A DNA stretch of 64,000 bases from Carettochelys insculpta. Lineage: Eukaryota > Chordata > Testudines > Carettochelyidae. The DNA is taken from the NCBI RefSeq assembly GCF_033958435.1, contig NC_134137.1:241598501-241662500 (forward strand), in the 5' to 3' direction. The notes under the pieces are model-generated. The model did not search any database and was not told the DNA's origin. It saw only the letters and a program-made list of their open reading frames with translations. Below, in pieces: positions 41,576 to 54,567 of this stretch. Made by a program: the position numbers and the translations under genes. Every line of letters starts with the position of its first letter. The first letter of the stretch is position 1.

Positions 41576-42463
41576 ATTTATTAATGACCTAAATGAGGGG
41601 ATGGATTGCACCCTCAACAAATTTGCAGGTGACACTAAGCTGGGGGTCAGGGATAGGGTCCAGAGTGACCTAGACAAATTGGAAGATTGGCCCAAAAGAA
41701 GTCTAATGTTCAACAAGGACAAGTGCAGAGTCCTGCACTTGGGATGGAAGAATCCCAAGCACTGTTACAGGGTGGGGACCGACCGGCTAAGTAGCAGTGC
41801 AGCACAAAAGGACCTGGGGACTATAGTGGATGAGAGGCTGAATATGAGTCAACACTGTGCCTTTGTAGTCAAAAAGGCTAACAGTATACTGGGGTGCATT
41901 AGGAGAAGCATTTCCAGCAGATCTAGAAAAGTTATTTTACTCTATTCGGCATTGGTGAAGCCACATCTGGAGTACTGCATCCAGTTCTGGGCCCCCCAGA
42001 ATAGAAAGTATGTGGACGCATTGAAGCGGGTTCAGCAGAGGGCAACGAAAATGATTAAGGAGCTGGACCACATGACCTATGAGGAGAGGCTGAAAGATAT
42101 GGGCTTATTTAGTTTGCAGAAGAGAAATGGAGGGGTGATTTGATAGCAGCCTTCAACTTCCTGAAAGGGAGATGGAAACAGCTGGTGATGGATGGCAGAA
42201 CAAGGAGCAATGGTCTGAAGTTACAGAGGGAGAAGTGTAGATTGGATATTAGGAAAAACCATTTCACCAGGATTGTGGTGAAGAACTGCAATGCCTTACC
42301 AAGACAGGTGGCAGAATCGCCATCCCTAGAGATTTTTAGGTCCCGGCTTGACATAGTCATGCCTACGGTGGTTTAGTTGGGGTTGATCCTGCTTTAGGCA
42401 AGGGACTGGACTAGGTGACCTCCTGAGGTCCCTTCCAGCCCTAGAATTCTGTGATTCTATGAT
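41576..42463 (+). mobile_element. CR1 LINE, 5'-truncated 3' end
   Basis: Encodes the C-terminal part of the CR1 reverse-transcriptase ORF: FINDLNEGMDCTLNKFAGDT, FNKDKCRVLHLGWKNP, KDLGTIVDERLNMSQHCAFV, KPHLEYCIQFWAPQ and QQRATKMIKELDHMTYEERL, continuing in a second frame past about 42140. The 3' UTR ends with GAATTCTGTGATTCTATGAT, the CR1 terminal repeat. The long open frame (41601-42143) is the TE's, not a host gene. Confidence 0.88.
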
Positions 42464-45400
42464 AAAGAGAGTTTTACCTAAGCAACAGAGTAGTGCTATA
42501 CAAAACACAATGCACAATAATGGCTAGTTTATTTAAAAGTGATTTCTTTTACATTTCCAACATATTGATCCAAGTTGTACCTTTGTGCTTATGACTTACT
42601 ACCTGAATTTACAAATGCTTTAAGTGTTGCACTCAGAAAAAGGTAACTGAAAGCTCTTCTTGAAAATCCACCAGTCCAAATGTTAAATCAGCAACACAGA
42701 TTAACCTCATGAAAAGGTTCATATAACTGACATTTAGAGAACCTGGGCACAATGCACTTCAGAAATAAAAACCTTATTCAGCCATTAATGACGGAAAATT
42801 AAGTACTGTAATCTGTATGCCCAGAGCACCAATAAACAAATGGTTACAATAAAAGGTACTCTCTGCATCATGAGATTTTTCAGCCAGAGTTGACACCTAC
42901 ACTTTTTAAAATAAACTGTTAATAAAACATTAATGCTTACATATTCTTAAAAGTTGGAAAAGTTATTATCCTGCTTTTCATACTAGTCATTTATCATTGC
43001 ACACTGGCTTTTCAAGGCAGTTTGTCCAGTTTAGAAGGAATTAAAAAAACCCTCTCACAGGGATAGGGTTTCTCAAAGTAATGGAATGAGTGTTCCACCT
43101 GGTCAGTCCTGGACCAAATTTTTGTTGTTTGACAGACGCATGTCCTAGGTTCAACAAAAGATCACTGTGAGGCCTCTGAACACCTTTACGTTCCAGCAGA
43201 GGTAATAAAAACTAATTATGGTCATTACATTTATCTCTTCAGGAAAATCCTTTTCTGTGTACATTAACTGATGGGATTTCAAAGATGAATGTTGATAAAC
43301 AGATTTACAGCGATTCTCCTTGAACAGTGCACTGCAAATGATTTTTACAGTTACATTAGTCTAATTTAAAATATTACTGGTTTGTAAGCTCTGAGAACAG
43401 GCTGGAGTGTCGAAGTAATTCTTAAATAAAACTAATTTCTTTTAGGGTGAGGAATGAGTATGATTTCAAAATAGAAGTGCTCTGCAAACACACAAGCCAG
43501 GTCATCCTTTCCCTCCCCAGTTCCTCTCCTGCAGCTGGAATAAGCTCCCGCCCCTTCTCTCCTGCCATGGCAAAAAGCTGCCACTGGCCATATTCTGGTG
43601 TGAACCCAGGGAGAAATGTGGGAGGTGAGGCATGTACCAGGAGAGACAGGTCAATCTTAATAGCCCAACCAGACATGGATGGCAGAAAGCAGTGGGCAGG
43701 GAAGGTTGGGGCAGCTGATCATCTGCCATGTGAGAGGTGTACAGTCACCTTTCCCTGTGTGAACCCTAAAGCCTTAAAAAGGTAAGTAAGTAAATAAAAG
43801 AATTCAACAACTTGAAGTTAATTTGAACATTTGTTTTGTGTAACTGTGATTGATTGCCATATTGAACTTGCCTGTATATAAGTAATTTTACCAGGTGTCC
43901 CATATTAAGCACAGGAAAACCAGAAGATTTACTGCAAGAATAAAAATAAATGAATCTGGAATTACACTTCCATCTGATAACACATTAGGGTAATCAAACC
44001 CATATGTGAACTCTAATACAGCAAACATTGGTGTCTCAGTTTACAGGGCTGTGAAGTGTGCCAGCGAGACAGTGATGCAAAAGAAGTACATCAATGCAAA
44101 ATCTTAACTTGGAATGAGAGCTGCCCATTTATTCTACAACATGAAAGTGAAGGATGCGCTTTAACTTTGAATAAAGTTGTGACCACTGGAATATGCAAAC
44201 TGTGTATGTTCACCATCTGTCTGGATTCACTGCTGTAGTAAAAACCTTAAACCTATGATTCCTCAAACAGGACTGCAATGGCTACTCCACTCTTCCACGT
44301 GTATACAAATTTCCAAGAATCATTCACCTGACACAGCAACTGGTGCTCCAGCCCAGTAAACACATCCAGGGAAAGCTACAGAATATTTTTCTTTTGATAT
44401 AAATTCAGAAAATAGCTGATATAGTCAGACTAGGTGATTTTTACACTCCAATGATAAGTCTATGTTACTGCACAAATCTTTTATATCAACTGTGAACCTC
44501 CCAAAACAGGGGCTTAGAACTGAAGTGTTGACAAAGCCTTAACATTAAAAATTGGAGTCAAGCCAATATCAAAAGCCTTATTCTATAATGAAGCTCTAAG
44601 ACAAACAAAAGAGTGATTTTTATTCACTTAAGACACTTAAATCACCGTTTTTCTTTGTTTATCTTCCAGCTTAGCACTGACAAGCTGTCTGCTGCAGTCA
44701 TACCGTGGATTAAGGCTGTCAGTTCTTCTTGTGTGTCTTTTTGAAAGAGTTAAGAGTTAAAATATTTTAAAACCATTATAAGTGTCGTTCATTTGTCTGC
44801 GTGCTGATCAGAAAAACTTAAAAACTCACATTGACGGGAAAGCTGACTAACCACCCGAATAGCTAGCACATTAACTAAAATTAATGATGTTCAACAAAAA
44901 TGCCAGTATTTATTAATAATTTTACACACCTCACAATGGAACTTTAATCTGAAGATACCCAGGATGGGCAAACCTATTTCTCTGTACTGTGCTGAAATAA
45001 GAATGCATTTTAGCTCCTTCACAGACCTGTCTCAAATTACAAGCCATAACGGAGAATGGTCATTGGGAACATACCAGCTCAGCTGAGCACTCCTAAAAGA
45101 AATGCCAAATCTATTTACATACCCATCACTGTGCACATACCAGAGCCTTGAACTGCACTTAAAATTCTTAGTTAGCATCTTGAAAAATAAGTATAAATGT
45201 AAAAATACTCAATAGGCAAAATATACTTTAGAACATCTCATTCTGAGAGAATTTACTGAATAACTGTAAATGCTGATACAGGGGACTGTACTCTAGGTAG
45301 CCTTGAAGGTAAGCTTCAAAGCAAAAGCTCTTGCTTTAAGTTTTAAAACTAAAGCAAACCTGTCAAATGTCATCCAATGCACATTTGCCCCAATGCCACT

Positions 45401-46920
45401 CTTGCCCGTGCTGACTGCAGTGTTACTACATGGAATCAGGGATACAAATAATAAGTGACGATTTCCTGTCAGCTCCCACTACTCAGGTGCTAGGAGCTCT
45501 CTCAAGGAGATTCTGAACAAGAGGCTTCCACCAGTCACTATCTTTGTACACGTATGACCAACTGTGGGAATGAATGTGTGCTAGGACTACTATATCCTGG
45601 TCCTAAACTATTAACACATTCCCCTACTCCCAGGAAGAAGTCCATGGTATGAGTTGGAAAGCACAACAGGAATTAAAGTGAAATTCAAAGGGGGAGGAGG
45701 AGACAGTGTGGACTTGGAAGACAGGACCATTTCAGTAAGAGGGCAAATTAAAATCAGAAAAAGAGAATGAGCCAGCTGGTAGCAAAGATGCAAGGATGAA
45801 TAAAAACAGGTAACTTTGTCTTAGAAGAGCAATGTGGGTTATAAGAAGAGGAAAGATGATCATCTGACTCATGAAAAATTCCTGGGTTCCATAACCAATG
45901 CTGCTATGGATGTACTAAGCAACACAGGAGAAGTTCTATTACGTCTATATCTTACGTCTGAGCTTTTTTGCACCTTTAGGTTGTCTAAAGATCTGAAAGG
46001 TTCAGCCCAAAGCTTTTCAGAAAGCAACAGTCTTACAGAGACTAATGAGAAGACATCACAAAAAGCTGAAGAGGAAAAGGAATATTTTAAAGGGCTTTAA
46101 AATTTGAATTTTTTAAAAAATCTGTATCTATACCTAATAATCTTGAGAGAAAAGATGTCTTTGAAGAATAATCTCCTCAGTCTTTCATGTAACCTGAGAC
46201 ACTGCAACATATATTTGAGACCCTTTCCCTTTCTATAATTGCACTGTAGAACATACAATCAGTTTGAGGTTTCTATCCTGCTTTTTTAAACAGTCAACCT
46301 TGATGTTGGCACTCATGATCATGAGCCATTTCTGAACAAGGCCACATTGTTGACTATTTAAACATAGCAAGTTTGGAATTTTTCCATTAATTGGAATCAA
46401 GAATCTCACTTGCACCAGTAAAACTAAGAATAAGAAAGTCTAGTATTTGAAAAGCACTTAATAGAATCCTCCAAAAAGTGCCTCTAGGTTACAGGAGAAA
46501 CACATCAGAATCTGCACGTAATAAATGCTCAAGTTAGGTTACATTTATCTAATATTTTCTCACCATTCCAAATAAAATAAAAAGCTAACTATGATTGTTA
46601 TCCTACAATATAAATGCCTATGAGAAACAATGAAGACTGAGATCTCCAAACTCCTTTCACTTTTAATTTTAAATGCTTGAATCTATGTCTCCAAGAATGG
46701 TTTTATATACCTAACTACCTTTCAAAATGCACTTCAATGACAGGAATATCCTTTGCAAATTAAATTGCTAACTTGCAGGTGTCCATTACAAAACAAGTAT
46801 AAATCAGAGATTCAATCAAAATTAAATATTTCAGGTATAAAGTGCACCAGTAAATTTACTTGTAAATGTAATATCTCAGAAAGTGTAATTTACTAAACCA
46901 GTACTAGGGAGAGATTATAA

Positions 46921-47111
46921 AGGTCTGCCTCATTAGCATGCCGGCGGCCACAGTTCTTCAAAATTGCTGCGGCTCACTGCTGCACGGCTCGTACAGACGG
47001 CACTCCCTTTTGAAAGTACCCCGGCAACTTCGAAATCCCCTTATTCCTAGCTGCTGATGAAAACAGCCATTTGCATGGCTATTTAGAAGGTCTGAGCTAG
47101 TGTAGACACAG
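46921..47111. mobile_element. Foldback-type DNA element, left-truncated
   Basis: The right end GCTAGTGTAGACACAGCT matches the family terminus. The body has CCTCATTAGCATGCCGGCGG, CTTCGAAATCCCCTTATTCC and GATGAAAACAGCCATTTGC. The left arm is missing, so no duplication can be read. Confidence 0.6.
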
Positions 47112-49023
47112 CTCTATTATCTTACAAAGTCCCAAGAAAGTAAGGAGCAGGAAGACATGTTGTTCAGGAAAAAAAAACAAAAAACAAGGAAACAGAACAC
47201 ATACATACAGTTTTAATTTGCAAATCTTTCACTTAACTGCTACAGTCAAGAAGCTACAAGGAAAAGTACCAGCAACCAGTATTCACCTGATCTCCAGTCA
47301 CTTTCCCTTTAAAGTCCAACTAAGAACTAAACTGCACACCGTTTGGACAAACTGAACTAGATTGCATTGGTTTATCTAAATTGGTTTTTAAATGATCTCC
47401 GAGCATGGATACATCATTTAAAAGTGTTTTTAGCTTTGGCAATGCAAGCTGAAATGACAAGTAATTAAAATTGATGTTAGTGTCCACAGTAGGCAGTTGC
47501 ACTGATTTACCTGAATTGGTTCTTAAGCAGATTTAATTAAAAAGAGATGAGTTTGCAGGGCTCCAAAGTAAAGTGGTAAGAGATAAGCAACATTCACACA
47601 TATAAGCAAAACAAGAACTGAGAATTTTAAGTACAGTCTGAAACACCAAAATCCAGCCCTCTCTTGTCCGGCAACAGCCATCACGTGGCAGGACCACTGA
47701 TCAGTGTCCCAGGACTGGGAGGAGAAAGGGCCAGTCAGATCAGTGGCAGGAGTGCAGGATAGCCAGAGGTGGTCTGATAGCAGAGAGAGGGATGACGGGG
47801 AAGAAAAGGAAAGGGGCCAAAAGCAGCCAGGGAGCCTGAAGCCCTGGAGCTGCAGCAAAAGACCAATGCCCCAGGCTGGGAGCAGTGGCCAGGGAGGCTG
47901 GCTGGGAAACCTCAGTCTGAAGAAGCCATGACCAAGGCTGGAAGGAAAGCCCAAGGCAGGGAAGCAGCAGCTCACAGAACTCATTCCCAGGGCTGGGCAG
48001 GAAGCAGCAGCCCTGGAAAGCCACAGCTGGGGCCAGGTGGGAAACTGCAGCTGGGCCAGGGAGCCAGAAGGTGTGGAGCCTAAAGGGTGGTGGCATGGGA
48101 GGGGTGGGGAGAATCAGGGAACTGCATGCGACATTGTGGAGGGGAACCCAGGAGCAGGGGCTGGACGCCAGCAGGAGGCAGAACTGACCTCCCCTGGTCC
48201 AGGACTGTTCAAGTTCCAAGGGTGACAGACCAGGGAGGCTGAATCTGTAACATTTTTCCTCTCCCCGCCTCTTATTGTTATTCAAAAAAAATATCAGATG
48301 CAGCTCAAGTGTATCATGCATAGTATTAATTACGCCATAAAAATGCCATGCAGAAAAGGAGGTTGAGAGCAAATTCCTCAGTTTGATACAAACCACATGC
48401 AGCTCTTGGGTTCCTCGCAGTTTTTCAACATGGCTACTGGGTGTCACACAGTTTGGGCACGTCATCGCTCCCTGACAAAATACTGACTCCTCTCCATTTT
48501 AAACCGATGCCTTTTAGTTTCATTGGATGTCATTTTTTTACTGCATTACAACCAACAATGTAAGGAAGCATTCAGAACATTCTCAATAGTATTTTTATGG
48601 ATTTTAATCATGTCACCTTTCGCTCACATCTTCTCTTTTGCCCAATTATCTTTATGTAACAGTCTAGGAGGGGTTGCAGGTGCTGGACAGAATTAGAAGT
48701 CAAGAAGTAATTCTTCCTCTCTACTTAGCACTAAGAAGTCCTGAACTGTAGCATGGCGCCCAATTCAGGGCACAACACTTCAGGAAAATATGGAAAAATT
48801 AGACAAAGTCTAGAGGAGAGCAACAAAAATTATAAAAAGTCTAGAAAATATGACTTATGAGGAAAGACTGAAAAATGGATTTAACCTGGATAAGAGAAGA
48901 ATGAGTGAGGACATAACAGTCTTCAGGTATGTGTAAGGTTGCTATAAAGAGGAGACAAAGAACAATGACAGGAAGAGAAATAATGGGCTTAAATTGCAGC
49001 AAAAATTTAGGTTAGATACATAA

Positions 49024-49870
49024 TGTTCCTCTACTTTTTTCCATCCATGTGCATAATGAACCGTTACGTGCACCAGTATCAAGGAAGTGTGTGGATGGAC
49101 ACCACCAGTAGAAACAAAAGCCTAGGTAATTACCTAATAAACTATTTTGCTCGTCTTTGAAGTGCTACTTGACTGCTTTTTGTTTTGATAGTATATAGAC
49201 TAGCACGGCTTCCTCTCTGTTACTATTTTTTAAAAAGTTATCATAGGGATAATTAATCCTGCCAGGACAGGTTACGCATTTTAGAACTAACTACTCAAAG
49301 AATTAAATTAAAGCATAAGAAATAAAATTATGAAATGCACAGACTAGTAAGAAAACCTAAACAGAGAATGTGCACACATTTCAGGAAGTACCAAGAAGTA
49401 ACACCACCAGCATCAGTATGTGTTGGGTGAGCACATGGGAAAGAGAAAACCTGAGGGCCACACACAAACGTGTGTGCGCGCGCATGCACGGGCTGCTGGG
49501 AAGCATATGAGACACTGTGTGATGTATCTACACACCGTTACACTCAGCCTGAAGGTTTGTTCAGACTGCAGCAGCTATATATAAATCCCAAGCCCTGTTC
49601 CGTTCTCCAACTCCGCAGTGATGGATACATTAGTGGGGATGATGGCAACATACTGACATCAGCATGCCTCTTTCCCTCTCCTCTCTGTACAGTAAGTGGA
49701 GGCTGCCAGAAAGAGCTGGGCAGGGTCTCCAAGGCAGAGGGCATGAACAGCACAGAAACAGAGCAGCATGGGGACAAGCATCTATACACAAGTTGCTGGA
49801 GGAGAGAGACTCTACTAATTAACATAGCACCTAATTGACTCTTGGCCACCTGTGCAGCTTAGAGGGAACA
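49024..49870. mobile_element. DNA element inserted in the CR1 copy
   Basis: Ends are inverted: TGTTCCTCTA at left, TTAGAGGGAACA at right. Flanks begin ACATAA (49018-49023) and ACATTC (49871-49876), a possible short duplication. It carries CCATCCATGTGCATAATG and ACACCACCAGTAGAAAC, a Penelope-like fragment, a GT/GC tract (49467-49490), and non-coding filler. Confidence 0.55.
49118..49232 (+). repeat. Penelope-like repeat fragment nested in the DNA element
   Basis: Reads ACCTAATAAACTATTTTGC, TTTGAAGTGCTACTTGACTG and ATAGACTAGCACGGCTTCC, matching 37500-37585. The 5' part is missing. Confidence 0.6.
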
Positions 49871-50142
49871 ACATTCCTAACTGTAAGGGTAGTTAAGCAC
49901 CGGAACAAATTACCTAGGGACACTGTGAACACTCAGTGAATTTGAGAACAGGTTAGCCAAACACCTGTCAAGAATGGTCTAGATAAAATTTAGTCCTGCC
50001 TCAGGGCAGTGGGACTGTACAGTCCTACATTTCTATGATTTTATGCTTCCAATCTTTGTTGCTTTTTAGCTTTCTCTTTTTTAAATTTTATTTCTGCTAT
50101 GCAGAAGAGGCAGGAAATTAGCATAATATTCTAAGAGACAAA

Positions 50143-50824
50143 GGCTGTGTCTACACGTGCACGCTACTTCGAAGTAGCGGCACTAACTTCGAAATAGCAC
50201 CCGTCGTGGCTACACGCGTCGGGCGCTATTTCGAAGTTAACTTCGACGTTAGGCGGCGAGACATCGAAGTCGCTAACCTCATGAGGGGATCGGAATAGCG
50301 CCCTACTTCGACGTTGAACGTCGAAGTAGGGACCGTGTAGACGATCCGCGTCCCGCAACGTCGAAATTGTGGGGTCCTCCATGGCAGCCATCAGCTGGGG
50401 GGTTGAGAGACGCTGTCTCTCCAGCCCGTGCGGGGATCTATGGTCACCGTGTGCAGCAGCCTTTAGCCCAGGGCTTCTGGCTGCTGCTGCTGCAGCGGGG
50501 GATTCATGCTGCATGCACAGGGTCTGCAACTCGTTGTCGGCTCTGTGGATCTTGTGCTGTTTAGTGCAAGTGTGTCTGGGAAGGGCCCTTTAAGGGAGCG
50601 GCTGGCTGTTGAGTCCGCCCTGTGACCCTGTCTGCAGCTGTGCCTGGCACCCTTATTTCGATGTGTCCTACTGTGACGTGTAGACGTTCCCTCGCAGCGC
50701 CTATTTCGATGTGGTGCTGCGCAACGTCGATGTTGAACATCAGCGTTGCCAGCCCTGGAGGACGTGTAGACGTTATTCATCGAAATAGCCTATTTCGATG
50801 TAGGCTTCACGTGTAGACGTAGCC
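50143..50824. mobile_element. Foldback-terminus DNA element, type 3 copy (682 bp)
   Basis: Left GGCTGTGTCTACACGTGC, right CACGTGTAGACGTAGCC, flanked by AAA (50140-50142 and 50825-50827). Subterminal palindromes are CTACTTCGAAGTAG, near the left end, and CATCGAAATAGCCTATTTCG, near the right. Same length as 62504-63185 and highly similar to it. Confidence 0.85.
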
Positions 50825-50933
50825 AAAGTGTATAAAGGTATCTTTTACTGGACCAGCTTCTTTTCGTGAAAGCTTTTATCAGGGGCACTAAACTACATGG
50901 GTCAAACCAGACAGATAACCATTATGCTCTAGC

Positions 50934-51092
50934 TCTGTGGTGTCCAACCAGTTCTGAAGCAATAGCTACTATAGCCACTGAAGCAAACTAACTACATTAT
51001 TCTGAAAATATATTTATTGTTCAAGCCAACTAGCCACACTCAACTGGTCATATAGCCATATAAGGCTAGTAGCTAGCATGTAGGACACCACA
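50934..51092. mobile_element. Short hAT-type MITE
   Basis: Ends TGTGGTGTCCAAC and GTAGGACACCACA are inverted matches. Flanked by GCTCTAGC (50926-50933) and GCTCTGGC (51093-51100), 7 of 8 bases equal. Length 159 bp, non-coding. Confidence 0.7.
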
Positions 51093-51811
51093 GCTCTGGC
51101 TTAAGCTAAGTCAAGCATACACTGCTACTTCACTGCACTGTAGCTTTCTGGCCCAGGGGTGTGAAAAACTCCCTCTTCCCCCAAGCGTTACAAAACTTTA
51201 AAGTAAAGCAAAGGGGCTCCTAGCACTGTGAGCTACTCCCCTCACGTAGCTGGTTCACCTAGAGAGTTAGGAGACCTCTCTCCCAGCACTTCAGCCCTGG
51301 CCACACTTCCACTTTAAAATGCTGCCACAGCACGCTTTAGTTTTAGAAGTACCGAAGAAGCTTCAGAATGAACTCTCACAGGAAAAAGGCACGCACACCA
51401 TCTTGGCATTCGTTTCATATCTGATCACATCCTCAAAGGAAACTGCAGTAATACTTTCAAAAGATGAGCCTGAAAGCTTAAATTCAGAGTTTTGTTACAT
51501 ACACGTAATCATGGTCTCAACGAAGACACTGAATTTATGGCTTACTACAACAATCTCCAGGCCACTTGCCCCTCCCTCCTTTTGGCTAATGGGTACAGGG
51601 GTTTTAAGAAACCACTTCACCTTAAAATATTCCTTATAGTATGTACTAACTACTTAGAACAAACTCCATTCGCTCTTGTACTTAGCTGTTGTACTTAATA
51701 TCTTTTCTAGACCCAACAAAATCCACTGTATAGCCAAAGCTTGTCTCTCTCATCAGTAGCAGCCACTCCAGTAAGATATTATGTTACCTCCTCCACCCTT
51801 GTCTCTAATAT

Positions 51812-52190
51812 CTAGGACAGGCATATGCAAAGTGGGGGGCAGTCCCCCTTGGGTGAGCATGACATTTCCAAAGGGGGGGGGCGTGCAGCATGATCAGCTG
51901 TTGGGTCTCAGGGTCATTCACCTCATTAGAAATGTTGAAATATATTGCTGTTTCTGTGCATATGTATTCACATTTATATACCAATTAATAAAGTTTTTAC
52001 ATTCTACAGGTTTATTTTCTTACATGCACTGAAAGGTGTTTCTTTTTTTAACCCCATATGAACGTAACTGAAATTTACGTCAGTTCGGATTACATTAAAC
52101 AGGCTGGGCGGGGGGGCAGGGCTATTAATTGCAACGGGGAAAAGTGGGGCCCCATGTAAAAAGTTTGCTCACCCCATCCCAGAACCACCA
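51812..52190. mobile_element. Short hAT-like element, copy 2
   Basis: Same family as 3258-3606. Left GGCATATGCAAAGTGGGGGG and right AAAGTTTGCTCACCCCATCC are imperfect inverted ends. Shared inner blocks include GTGCAGCATGATC and TTAATAAAGTTT. Confidence 0.55.
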
Positions 52191-52556
52191 GGGCTACAAC
52201 ACTACTACATACTAAATAAGTCAACTAATTTTTCCTGTTCACCATTTTTCCTCTTTTCCCGATCATTAATATAAAGCAGAGATCTGTACAAGAATACTTA
52301 CTAACCTCATTCCATCTTGAATACTGATTTTATATTTCTACTTTGTTTTCTACCTTTAAATCTAAATGATCATTCCTACATAAATGAGATTTCTTTATTT
52401 CTTCTTTAACCATTGGAGGGCAGCAAACTGCCATTTGTTGAGACACTAATAAGACATTCTTAATGCTATTATATTTGTATCTATACAAAATTAATACAAG
52501 AACCACCCCTTGCCTTTTATAATTATTTCTTAGTCCACCTCTATCAGAGAGACAGA

Positions 52557-54326
52557 GGCTGCGCCTACACTATGAGATAAATATGAATTTATTTATATCA
52601 TATTTCTAATTCTAGAATTTATAAGTTCGAATTTGACCGGCCTCACTTCCCACCTGCTCCCCACAAAGTTGAGTCATTGCTGCCACACACAAACTGGCTA
52701 ACATCGACTACTGCAGTAGTGCATTGTGGGAACCTATCCCACAGTTCCCTCATCCCCGTAGCATTCTGGGTATGCTCACTGGTCATGACATCATCTTCCC
52801 ACACTGCATTTTCCTCATTCCCCTCCTGATCCCTGAAAATATGCTGATCCCTGGAAATAATGCAGAAGACACTCAAAATTAGAAGAAAAAGGATAGAAAA
52901 GTGTTTTTTGGTTTTCCACCCACATTACATTGCCAACACAGGCACAGTGACTGTATTCTCAATTGGCCATCCACTTGTCCCACCGGCCATCATTGCGTGC
53001 ACATGATCCCCGAAAATAATGCAGGGGCCTGGACTGTTTTTTAAAGTGAGAAGAAAGAGGATAGAAAAGTGCAGGAAAAAAGAATTTTTGGTTTTCCCCC
53101 AGCAGCAGCAAGCCCCAGTACGGGCAAGCTGGTGGGGGCATATGCAGTGTGGGGACAGTTGAAGTGGTCCTTCCTCACAGCAACAGCCACACCCCAAATT
53201 TCTTAGCTGCTGGGGGAGACTCTTCCCTGGCAGCAGCAAGCCCCAGTGTGGGTCAAGGTGGGGGTGGGTCAGTAGAGGGCCAGTTGAGGTGATCCTTCCG
53301 CAGCAGCAGCAAACCCCTTGATCACCGTGGAAGACTTCCCCACAGCAGCAGCAAGCCCTTTAGCTGCTGGGGGAAACTTCTCCCCAGCGGCAGCAAGGCC
53401 TAGTATGGGCAAAGGTGAGGGTCAGCAGTTGGGGGGCCAGTTGGGGTGGTCTTTCCCCATGGCAGCAAAGCCCCCAGTATCTTAACCGCCAGGGGAGACT
53501 TCTCCCTGTCAGTAGCAAAACCCCCAGTACCTTAACGGCTGAGAGAAGACTTCCCCACGGCAGCAGCAAAGCCCAAAATATCTTTCCTGACCTTGGAGCC
53601 CTAAATGTGCGACTGGCAGCATGGTCAGCACCAAACGGCAGGCACATTCTTTTATTGTGTTTGATTGGGGGCTACTGACCTGACATGGCTGAGTGCAGGA
53701 AAGACCCAGACTGTGTGATGCCTGTGGGGGAGGGAAGGGGGTTCACACACAAATGTAAACCGCTGCGAAGTTTCTTAGTGTGTTATGCAAGCATGACCCC
53801 CAGCACAGCCTTGCTGACATATGGTACGGCAGGGCATGGGCTGGCACCACGCAGCCCAGAAAAAAATAACAAATGTACAGACAGAACATGAACTCCCTGC
53901 AGGGGCTATTTGAATGGGTAGATGCACTCACAGCATTAATAGCAAAGAAAGAAAGAAGCCTTTTCTCAGCCTGTCACAAACTAACATGAGCCCACAGCTA
54001 AAGACTCACTGCTCCTGCTTGGAAATTCAGGCTCTTTCTGTTAATGGAGAGCACCAGCCAAAGCGGAACACTCACAGGGAAATTGTGGGTTACACACAGG
54101 ACACCTCTGGAGGCTAACAGATTCGCTTTAAAGACGTGACATTTCCACACTGGTCTTTAATCGAACTTCTGAATTCAAGCCTGATGCTACACCCATCAGG
54201 TAACTGCGATTTTGTAATCTTGATTTTAGTGCACCCAAAATTGAGCTAATGGTCTTTACAGTGAAAACAGTCTTGTGGTAAAAAAAATCGAGCTATTTGA
54301 GTTTATCTCGTAGTGTAGACGCAGCC
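52557..54326. mobile_element. Large foldback-terminus DNA element, type 4 (1770 bp)
   Basis: Inverted ends GGCTGCGCCTACACTATGAG and, at the right on the other strand, GGCTGCGTCTACACTACGAG match over about 26 bases with three differences. Flanks AGA on both sides (52554-52556, 54327-54329). The interior has GTGCATTGTGGGAACC, GTAGCATTCTGGGTATGC, a degenerate tandem tract, and no frame longer than about 104 codons, so it is non-autonomous. Confidence 0.8.
53095..53590. repeat. Degenerate tandem repeat inside the type 4 element
   Basis: Units of roughly 60-75 bases built on GCAGCAGCAAGCCC, AGCTGCTGGGGGA and GACTTCCCC recur about six or seven times with drift. Open frames here are by-products. 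Confidence 0.6.
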
Positions 54327-54567
54327 AGAGACACTTCATTCAATTTATCTCAGTGCTGCCCTTTTTGTTTGGGGAATGTAGAACCTGTCTGCCACAGGCT
54401 CTTTTCTGGGAACAATCTGCAAAGCCAAGGCAAAAAAATACAAAGAAAAGATTCTAGACCATCTAGATTGGCAAAAGAACAAGATCACAGTAAACATTCT
54501 CCTCACCAATCCAAAACACTACAGCATTAAATAGAGAATACAGTGGAACAAAGCACAAGGTCACCCA

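Larger units (their letters stand above)
48758..50047 (+). mobile_element. Diverged CR1/L3-like LINE 3' end, split by a later insertion
   Basis: Part 1 (48758-49021) has GAGAGCAACAAAAATTATAA, ATGACTTATGAGGAAAGACT and AATGGGCTTAAATTGCAGC. Part 2 (49871-50047) continues in CR1 order with CATTCCTAACTGTAAGGG, AAGCACCGGAACAAATTACC and TTTCTATGATTTTATG. Between them lies the DNA element at 49024-49870. Confidence 0.65.

Noticed and set aside
41601..42143. 180-codon frame that could be mistaken for a gene
   Set aside because: It is the CR1 reverse-transcriptase C-terminal region, truncated and followed by the CR1 3' tail.
43447..43785. 112-codon plus-strand frame inside the MRPS35 intron
   Set aside because: No family match that I recognise, no neighbouring exons with matching phase, and GC-richer repeat-like sequence.
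47740..48465. 241-codon minus-strand frame
   Set aside because: Lies in a low-complexity CAGCC/GGGAAGC patch, probably a transposable element core; Leu/Pro/Ser-rich with no domain.
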